Part shown: piece by piece, positions 58,807 to 64,000 of the stretch
How positions within the stretch are numbered: the stretch's first letter is position 1
How the letters are laid out: every line of letters starts with the position of its first letter
Assembly: GCF_010560025.1 (NCBI RefSeq)
Contig: NZ_SAIY01000002.1
Coordinates: forward strand, 496,001 to 560,000
Origin: Verrucosispora sioxanthis
Lineage (GTDB): Bacteria; Actinomycetota; Actinomycetes; Mycobacteriales; Micromonosporaceae
Direction of reading: 5' to 3'
Length of the DNA stretch: 64,000 nt
Translations under genes and position numbers: made by a program
Notes under the pieces: generated by a model
Databases searched by the model: none
What the model saw: the letters and a program-made list of their open reading frames with translations, nothing else
What the model was told of the DNA's origin: nothing

Positions 58807-59737
58807 CGTCGACCTCCTCGGCCGGTTTGTCCGGGCGGATCCGCAGGATCCGGGGGAACCGCAGGCGCCCGTCCGGGGTGCGTTGGCCGTACTTGACCTC
58901 CACCACCAGCCGGGGAGTTACCCAGATCGCGCCCCGGGCATCCTCGCGGGGCACATCGCCGCGAAACGGCGAGGCGGTGGTGCGCAGCGGCTCCAACTCG
59001 CGCAGCAGTTCCCGTTCGAGGGCGGCACCGATCCCACCGCCGACCCGGCCCCGGTAGACGAGTCGGCCGTCGGCACCGGGCACCCCGACCAGCAGCCCGC
59101 CGATCTTCCGCGCGCCGGGCCGCCAGCCGCCGACCACGAAGTCGCCGGTCACCTCCAGCTTGACCTTCACCCAGTCCGGCGAGCGCACCCCGGGCCGGTA
59201 GACCGACTCGACCCGCTTGGCCATCACCCCTTCGAGGCCGTGCTCGCCAGCCGCCTCGTAGGTGGCCGGGCCGTCGGAGAAGACCGGTGGGACCGCCCAC
59301 CGCGCCGCGCCGAGCGCCAGGCCGTCGAGGGCCTCCCGCCGCCGGGCGTACGGCCAGCCGGTGAGATCCTGCCCGGCCAACCGCAACACGTCGAAGATCA
59401 TGTACGTGACCGGGACGGTTGCCGCCAGCCGGGCCGCCTTCGCGGCGTTACGCACGTGCATCCGCTCGGCCAGGGCGGTGAACGAGGGTCGTCCGGCCTG
59501 GTCGAACAGGACCACCTCGCCGTCGAGCAGTGCGTCGTCGACCTGCTCGCCGAGCGGAATCAACTCGGGATAGGCGGTGGTGATCTCCACGCCGGAGCGG
59601 GCGTACAGGCGTGGCCGTCCGCCGGCGATTTCGGCAAGCGCGCGTACCCCGTCCCACTTGAACTCGTACGCCCAGTCGGGACCGGCCGGAAGCTGCCCGG
59701 TCATCGCGAGCATCGGCTTGAGCGGCGCGCCGGGCAC
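58796..59737 (-). CDS. ATP-dependent DNA ligase (LigD ligase-type)
   Basis: A 313-residue ligase. The adenylated Lys27 lies in YEFKWDGVRAL, followed by ARSGVEIT (motif Ia/Ic), DGEVVLFD (III), EGVMAKRVES (IV) and DWVKVKLE (V), then an OB fold (about 200-300, RKIGGLLVGVPGADGRLVYRGRVGGG). No polymerase or nuclease domain is fused. GTG 59737 is chosen from homology; upstream sequence in frame is not conserved. It is transcribed with the polymerase gene and divergent from ku across an 85-base gap. Confidence 0.93.
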   Translation of the reverse strand: MPGAPLKPMLAMTGQLPAGPDWAYEFKWDGVRALAEIAGGRPRLYARSGVEITTAYPELIPLGEQVDDALLDGEVVLFDQAGRPSFTALAERMHVRNAAKAARLAATVPVTYMIFDVLRLAGQDLTGWPYARRREALDGLALGAARWAVPPVFSDGPATYEAAGEHGLEGVMAKRVESVYRPGVRSPDWVKVKLEVTGDFVVGGWRPGARKIGGLLVGVPGADGRLVYRGRVGGGIGAALERELLRELEPLRTTASPFRGDVPREDARGAIWVTPRLVVEVKYGQRTPDGRLRFPRILRIRPDKPAEEVDDAS

Positions 59738-59822
59738 AGGCCGACTGTAGTAGCAGGCCGAACACCTCGCGTCCGGTTCGCTGTGATGCGAGCATGGTCG
59801 ATACCGGGGAAGGGAGCGCAGC

Positions 59823-60821
59823 ATGCGTGCCATCTGGAAGGGAGCCGTGTCGTTCGGCCTGGTCTCGATCGCGGTGAAGCTGTATTCCGCGACGGAGGAG
59901 AAGGACATCCGGTTCCACCAGGTGCACCGGGCCGACGGCGGACGGATCCGGTACAAGCGCACCTGCCAGGTCTGTGGCGAGGAGGTCAGCTACGACGACA
60001 TCGCCAAGGGCTACGACATCGGTGGCGGGGAGATGGTCATCCTCACCGACTCCGACTTCGCCGACCTGCCGTTGAGCACCTCCCACGCGATCGACGTGCT
60101 GGAGTTCGTGCCGGCCGAGCAGGTCGACCCGATCCTCTACAACAAGGCGTACTTCCTGGAGCCGGAGGGCACCGCGACCAAGCCGTACCTGCTGCTGCGG
60201 GACGCGTTGACCGACTCGGAGCGGGTGGCGATCGTCAAGGTGGCGCTGCGCCAGCGGGAGCAGCTGGCCACCCTGCGGGTCCGCGAGGGTGTGCTGCTGC
60301 TGAACACGATGCTCTGGCCCGACGAGATCCGTAAGCCGGACTTCGGTTTCCTCGACGAGGACCTGAAGATCCGGCCACCGGAGTTGGCGATGGCCACCTC
60401 GCTCATCGACTCGATGGCCGGGGACTTCCACCCGGACGAGTTCACCGACGATTACCGGGCGGCGTTGCAGGAGGTCATCGACGCGAAGGTGGAGGGCCGC
60501 GAGGTGGTCCAACCGGAGGAGGTCGAGGAGGCGCCGGCCGCCGCCGTCGATCTGATGGCCGCGTTGAAGGCGTCCGTGGAGCGGGCCCGGGCGGCTCGCG
60601 GCGAGGCACCGGCCGGTGGTGGCGCCGAGCCGACCCCCATCTCGTCGGCACGTTCGGCGCAGAAGAAGGCGGCGGAGAAGAAGACCGCCAAGGCACCGGC
60701 CAAGAAGGCACCCGCGAAGAAGACCGCCGAGAAGAAGGCCACCGCCAAGAAGGCAACGCCGGCCAAGAAGACCACGGAGAAGAAAGCCACCAAGAAGGCC
60801 ACCCCGCGCAAGTCCGCCTGA
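59823..60821 (+). CDS. Ku protein with Lys/Ala-rich tail
   Basis: A 332-residue bacterial Ku that binds DNA ends as a homodimer and recruits the ligase/polymerase. RAIWKGAVSFGLVSIAVKLYSATEEKD starts the ring domain, KRTCQVCGEEVSYDDIAKGYDIG carries a CxxC, and LEFVPAEQVDPILYNKAYFLEP is conserved. The last 70 residues are a long run of KKA/KKT repeats, the basic tail seen in actinobacterial Ku that binds DNA directly. ATG 59823 has GGGAAGGGAGCG upstream. Divergent from the ligase. Confidence 0.95.
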   Translation: MRAIWKGAVSFGLVSIAVKLYSATEEKDIRFHQVHRADGGRIRYKRTCQVCGEEVSYDDIAKGYDIGGGEMVILTDSDFADLPLSTSHAIDVLEFVPAEQVDPILYNKAYFLEPEGTATKPYLLLRDALTDSERVAIVKVALRQREQLATLRVREGVLLLNTMLWPDEIRKPDFGFLDEDLKIRPPELAMATSLIDSMAGDFHPDEFTDDYRAALQEVIDAKVEGREVVQPEEVEEAPAAAVDLMAALKASVERARAARGEAPAGGGAEPTPISSARSAQKKAAEKKTAKAPAKKAPAKKTAEKKATAKKATPAKKTTEKKATKKATPRKSA

Positions 60822-61014
60822 CCGCGCCCTCGATCACCTGAATGTACCTTTCTGGGCGGGTTCGGCTCCACCACCGACCCCATGATCCTCATGCCCGTGC
60901 CGGTCGGCGCGGGCCATCGATGGTCGGAAGTGCGTCGGACACCAGGTACCGTGTGTCGGCGACGGCTGCCCGTGGCCGGACCCACCCCACACCTCTCAGC
61001 AGGGAGTCGAGGAC

Positions 61015-61650
61015 GTGAGCGAGCAGGAGACCAAGGCGCGGCGGCGGCTGGCCGAGCAGTTGGCGGCTCAGAAGGCGGCCGAGGCGAAGCGCCGCCGGCA
61101 GGCCTGGGCCGGTGCGTTCGCCGGCATCGCCGTCGTGGCGGTGCTGATCACCGTGTTCGTGATGGTGGGCCAGCGCGGCGGTGACGACGCCCCCGAGCAG
61201 GCCGCCGGTACGCCGTCCGCCCCGGCGGAGGCGACCAACGAGCCGGCCGCCCCGCCTGCGCCGCAGCTACCGGAGGGCGCGGACCCGGCGCTGGGCAGCA
61301 AGCCGACGGTCACCGCCGGTGAGGGTGAGTTGAAGAAGCTGACCGTGACTCCGCTGATCGAGGGCACCGGGCCGAAGGTCAAGGCCGGTCAGTCGATCAC
61401 CACCAACTACGTCGGTGTCTTCTACAAGACCGGTGAGGAGTTCGACTCCTCCTGGGAGCGGGGGCAGCCCGCCACCTTCCCGATCGGGGTGGGGCAGGTC
61501 ATCCCGGGCTGGGACAAGGGTCTGGTGGGCGTGAACGTGGGCAGCCGGGTGCAGCTCGACATCCCGGCCGAGGACGCCTACGGCGACGGTGGCGGCGGTC
61601 GCCCGGCCGGTCCGCTGCGGTTCGTGGTGGACGTGCTCGCCGCCGAGTGA
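61015..61650 (+). CDS. membrane-anchored FKBP-type peptidyl-prolyl isomerase
   Basis: A 211-residue protein: charged N-terminal helix (about 1-28), one membrane helix (about 31-51), a Pro/Ala-rich linker (54-95) and a C-terminal FKBP domain (about 108-211). The domain has GEEFDSSWERGQPATFPIGVGQVIPGWDKGLVGVNVGSR and the closing LRFVVDVLAAE. It would fold exported proteins at the outer face. GTG 61015 fixes the start. Convergent with nothing close; stands alone after ku. Confidence 0.92.
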   Translation: MSEQETKARRRLAEQLAAQKAAEAKRRRQAWAGAFAGIAVVAVLITVFVMVGQRGGDDAPEQAAGTPSAPAEATNEPAAPPAPQLPEGADPALGSKPTVTAGEGELKKLTVTPLIEGTGPKVKAGQSITTNYVGVFYKTGEEFDSSWERGQPATFPIGVGQVIPGWDKGLVGVNVGSRVQLDIPAEDAYGDGGGGRPAGPLRFVVDVLAAE

Positions 61651-61797
61651 GCCGCGGGGCGCCCCGCCCCGACGGCAGGCGAACATCGATGCGGTTGACC
61701 ACAGATGGCTTCCGGACGGTCACCGACCGGCAGTAGGTTCGACAGGCGTCCCGGGTACCTCGCCCGGGACGCTCGTCGAAGCGACCCGGAGGTGCAC

Positions 61798-62661
61798 GTG
61801 ACGGCAGTGGACGCCGACGGGCGGACCGCCCGGTTGATGTGGACGCACTACGAGCCGCTGCACGCCGTCACCTACTTCCATCCGCGCGCCCGCGCCGCCT
61901 ACGAGGCGGCCGGACTACGCGGCTACTGGCGGGGCTACTTCGCCGGTCGCGCCGCCCCGCTCGGGCCGACCGGTCCGGCTCCGGTGATCGCCGCCTTCTA
62001 CAACTTCGCACCGCAAATGGTGAGCCGGGCCCTGCCGGCGGTGTGGGAACTGGCCACGCCGGACCAGGCGCTGCGCGCCCGGCTGACCGGTGCGGTGCAG
62101 GCGCTCGCCGAGTTGACCTACGAGTTGCCCGAGCGGCATCTCGTGGAGGCCGCCGACCTGCTCGAGGCCGCCACCGACGGGCTCGGCACGGCCGGCCGGG
62201 TGCTCGGCGCGGCGAACGCGGGCCTGCCCCGGGGTGAGTACCCGCTGGCTCGGCTCTGGCAGGCCGCCACCACGCTGCGCGAACATCGTGGTGACGGGCA
62301 CGTGGCCGCGCTGGTCGCCGCCGACCTCGACCCGGTGGAGACGCTCGCCTGGCGGGTCGCGGTCGACATGCCGGCGGCCAACCTCCTCGGCCGGGGCTGG
62401 TCGGAGCAGGACTGGTCGCAGGCGCGTGACCGGCTCACCGTCCGTGGCTGGCTGGACGCCGAGGGCAAGCCGACCGAGCGCGGCCGGACGTCCTTCCAGG
62501 CGATCGAGGACGCCACCGATCTCGCCGCCACTCGCCCCTGGCTGACGCTCGGCCCCGAGCGTGCACACCGCCTCCGCGAACTGCTCGACCCGATCGCCCG
62601 CGCCGCTCACACGGTCATCCCGCCGGACAGCCCCATCGGTCTGCCACCCCTGGCGAGTTGA
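61798..62661 (+). CDS. SCO6745 family protein
   Basis: A 287-residue helical protein: ARLMWTHYEPLHAVTYFHPRARAAYEAAGLRGYWRGYFAGRAAPLG, then AAFYNFAPQMVSRALPAVWELA, and a C-terminal winged-helix-like LTVRGWLDAEGKPTERGRTSFQAIEDATD. This is the actinobacterial SCO6745 group, of unknown function; the N-terminus suggests a ligand- or DNA-related helical bundle. GTG 61798 has GGAGG six bases upstream. The stop codon lies within the arm of the inverted repeat that follows. Confidence 0.85.
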   Translation: MTAVDADGRTARLMWTHYEPLHAVTYFHPRARAAYEAAGLRGYWRGYFAGRAAPLGPTGPAPVIAAFYNFAPQMVSRALPAVWELATPDQALRARLTGAVQALAELTYELPERHLVEAADLLEAATDGLGTAGRVLGAANAGLPRGEYPLARLWQAATTLREHRGDGHVAALVAADLDPVETLAWRVAVDMPAANLLGRGWSEQDWSQARDRLTVRGWLDAEGKPTERGRTSFQAIEDATDLAATRPWLTLGPERAHRLRELLDPIARAAHTVIPPDSPIGLPPLAS

Positions 62662-62717
62662 CCAAGAAGTTCCGGTCTGACTTGTCGTCGATTCCTGACG
62701 CGAACTTCTTGATCGAC
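62657..62717. repeat. inverted repeat after the SCO6745 gene (AAGTTC family, copy 3)
   Basis: GTTGACCAAGAAGTTC (62657-62672) pairs with GAACTTCTTGATCGAC (62702-62717) at 14 of 16 positions with a 29-base loop. The first arm includes the TGA stop at 62659-62661. It lies 29 bases before the HAD gene start, so it also works as an intergenic terminator-like hairpin. Confidence 0.75.
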
Positions 62718-62745
62718 GCCGCGGTGGGTGGGAGAGGATGGGGGT

Positions 62746-63402
62746 GTGACGGTGGATGGAGTGGTTTTCGACCTTGACGGGGTGATCGTCGACTCCGAGC
62801 CGGTGTGGGAGGAGGTTCGGCGGGCTTACGTCGCGGAGCACGGGGGTGTCTGGCAGGACGACACCCAGCGTCGGCTGATGGGGATGAGCACCGGCGAGTG
62901 GGCCCGCTACCTCAGCGACGAGTTGGGGGTGCGGCGCACCGCCGACCAGGTGGCCGCCGAGGTGGTCGAGGAGATGGCCCGCCGCTACGCGGCCCGGGTG
63001 CCGGTGATCGACGGCGCGGTCGACGTGGTCCGCCGGCTGGCCGCACGGTGGCCGCTGGGACTGGCCAGTTCCTCGCCGACCCGGCTGATCGGCGCGGCGC
63101 TGGCCGCCACCGACCTGACCGGCTCGTTCCGCAGCACCCTGTCGACCGAGGAGACCGAGCGCGGCAAGCCGGCACCGGACGTCTACCTGAGCGTGGCCGA
63201 GCGGCTCGGCCTCGACCCGACGCGCTGCGTGGCGGTGGAGGACTCTTCGAACGGGGTCCGTTCCGCGGCTGCGGCCGGGATGGCGGTGGTGGCGGTGCCG
63301 CACGGGGCGTACCCGCTGGATCCGGACGCTCGGCGGCTGGCCGTGGCGGTGCTGGACTCGATCGACGAGTTGACCCCGGAGGTCGTCGACCGGCTGGGCT
63401 GA
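62746..63402 (+). CDS. HAD family phosphatase (DUF/PGM-like)
   Basis: A 218-residue HAD hydrolase with motif I VVFDLDGVIVDSE, a helical cap (about 20-80), GLASSSPTRLIG motif II, GKPAPDVYL Lys and CVAVEDSSNGVRSAAAAGM motif IV. These match the beta-phosphoglucomutase/phosphatase subclass. Substrate unknown. GTG 62746 has a GGAGAGGA about ten bases upstream. Confidence 0.9.
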   Translation: MTVDGVVFDLDGVIVDSEPVWEEVRRAYVAEHGGVWQDDTQRRLMGMSTGEWARYLSDELGVRRTADQVAAEVVEEMARRYAARVPVIDGAVDVVRRLAARWPLGLASSSPTRLIGAALAATDLTGSFRSTLSTEETERGKPAPDVYLSVAERLGLDPTRCVAVEDSSNGVRSAAAAGMAVVAVPHGAYPLDPDARRLAVAVLDSIDELTPEVVDRLG

Positions 63403-63443
63403 ACCGGCACCGGGCGGTCCCCCGCCCGCCTACGGTCGGTGGC

Positions 63444-64000
63444 ATGAAGGCGATGGTGTACGAACGCACCGGCGATCCCTCCGTGCTCCAGTTGGTCGAG
63501 CGGCCGGTGCCGGAACCCGGGCCGGGCGAGGTGCTGGTGCGGATCGCGGTGTCCGGGGTGAACCCGACCGACTGGAAGTCGCGCCGGCAGGGCCCGCTGC
63601 CGGCCGGCTGGCAGATACCGGGCCAGGACGGCGCCGGAGTGGTCGAGGCGGTCGGCGAGGGGGTCGACCAGGAGCTGATCGGCGAGCGGGTCTGGGTCTG
63701 GGAGGCCGCCTGGCAGCGGCCCTGGGGAACCGCCGCCGAGTACACGGTGGTGCCGGTCCGCCAGGCGGTCCGCCTCGGCGACGCGTCCTTCGAACTGGGC
63801 GCCTGCCTCGGCATCCCGTTCCTGACGGCGCACCGGTGCCTGACCTCCGGCGAGTATTTGCCGGACACCCTGCGTCCCGGCGCGCTCAGTGACCACACGG
63901 TGCTGGTACAGGGTGGGGCCGGCGCCGTGGGCAACGCGGCGGTCCAGTTGGCGTCCTGGGCCGATGCCTGCGTGATCGCCACGGTCAGCAGCGCCGAGAA
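63444..64000 (+). CDS. NADPH:quinone oxidoreductase / MDR family, 3' end cut by window
   Basis: The first 185 codons of a medium-chain dehydrogenase of the quinone-oxidoreductase type. AMVYERTGDPSVLQLVERPVPEPGPGEVLVRIAVSGVNPTDWK is the GroES-like N-terminus and LVQGGAGAVGNAAVQLASW the nucleotide-binding start (GGAGAVG). There is no catalytic zinc Cys site in the N-terminus. ATG 63444 lies 41 bases after the HAD stop, so co-transcription is possible. The gene continues past 64000. Confidence 0.9.
   Translation, partial: MKAMVYERTGDPSVLQLVERPVPEPGPGEVLVRIAVSGVNPTDWKSRRQGPLPAGWQIPGQDGAGVVEAVGEGVDQELIGERVWVWEAAWQRPWGTAAEYTVVPVRQAVRLGDASFELGACLGIPFLTAHRCLTSGEYLPDTLRPGALSDHTVLVQGGAGAVGNAAVQLASWADACVIATVSSAE

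Overview
The window is a contiguous stretch of a high-GC actinomycete chromosome. Gene content and start-codon usage point to a Micromonospora-like member of the Micromonosporaceae. GTG starts are frequent, third codon positions are almost all G/C, and the gene set is typically actinobacterial: SepH, DUF3027, DUF2530, bacterial XPB helicase, Ku with a Lys/Ala tail, split LigD modules, futalosine-pathway menaquinone genes, CsoR-type copper control and an actinobacterial-type c-di-AMP riboswitch. Family placement is inference. I see no tRNA, rRNA, CRISPR array, prophage or insertion sequence. The region reads as core or near-core chromosome.

Layout. 0-2.8 kb: an ECF sigma factor diverging from a translationally coupled pair of MEDS-domain regulators (one with a STAS domain, one with an anti-sigma-type ATPase), then a CsbD stress protein. 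2.8-6.7 kb: a copper module (copA, a secreted His-rich protein and copZ, diverging from csoR) with two CsoR-type palindromes between copZ and csoR. 7-14.9 kb: YibE/F membrane protein, a c-di-AMP riboswitch controlling a secreted coiled-coil wall protein, beta-carbonic anhydrase, a small winged-helix regulator, two poorly defined membrane/secreted proteins (one frameshifted), an AI-2E-type permease, a hydrolase and a small hydrophilic ORF. 14.9-18 kb: GH65 disaccharide phosphorylase coupled to a beta-phosphoglucomutase-like HAD enzyme. 18-21 kb: hypothetical membrane protein, DUF4442 thioesterase and an orphan MsiK/UgpC-like ABC ATPase. 21-26.9 kb: a four-gene operon for a phosphate-linked cell-surface glycopolymer (ABC permease, ABC ATPase, nucleotidyltransferase/CDP-alcohol phosphotransferase fusion, GT2/TagF-like fusion).

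26.9-36.6 kb: L-serine dehydratase, PspC protein, DUF4230 protein, acyl-CoA dehydrogenase coupled to a 101-aa conserved protein, nitroreductase, aldose epimerase, MFS exporter, pdxH and a divergent citrate synthase 2. 36.9-45.3 kb: serC, sepH, a 2'-5' RNA ligase-like gene, a small membrane protein, a MarR/MFS pair with a perfect operator palindrome, an NCS2 purine permease, DUF2530 and DUF3027. 45.4-49.7 kb: MFS protein, mqnB, mqnD, a cold-shock protein and a HAD phosphatase. 49.8-55.5 kb: helicase-associated protein, small membrane protein, XPB helicase and a TIGR03089 protein. 55.6-64 kb: membrane protein, a secreted protein made of three repeats, the NHEJ set (LigD-type polymerase, ATP-dependent ligase, divergent Ku), a membrane-anchored FKBP, an SCO6745-family protein, a HAD phosphatase and the start of a quinone oxidoreductase cut by the window end.

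Two cross-window patterns stand out. First, four otherwise conserved genes (11712-12499, sepH, thpR, mqnB) are each broken by one or two apparent single-base losses, all at G or C runs, which looks more like homopolymer undercalling than biological decay. Second, intergenic inverted repeats built around AACTTC/GAAGTT arms recur at about 29.0, 47.8 and 62.7 kb, with a fragment at 54.7 kb.
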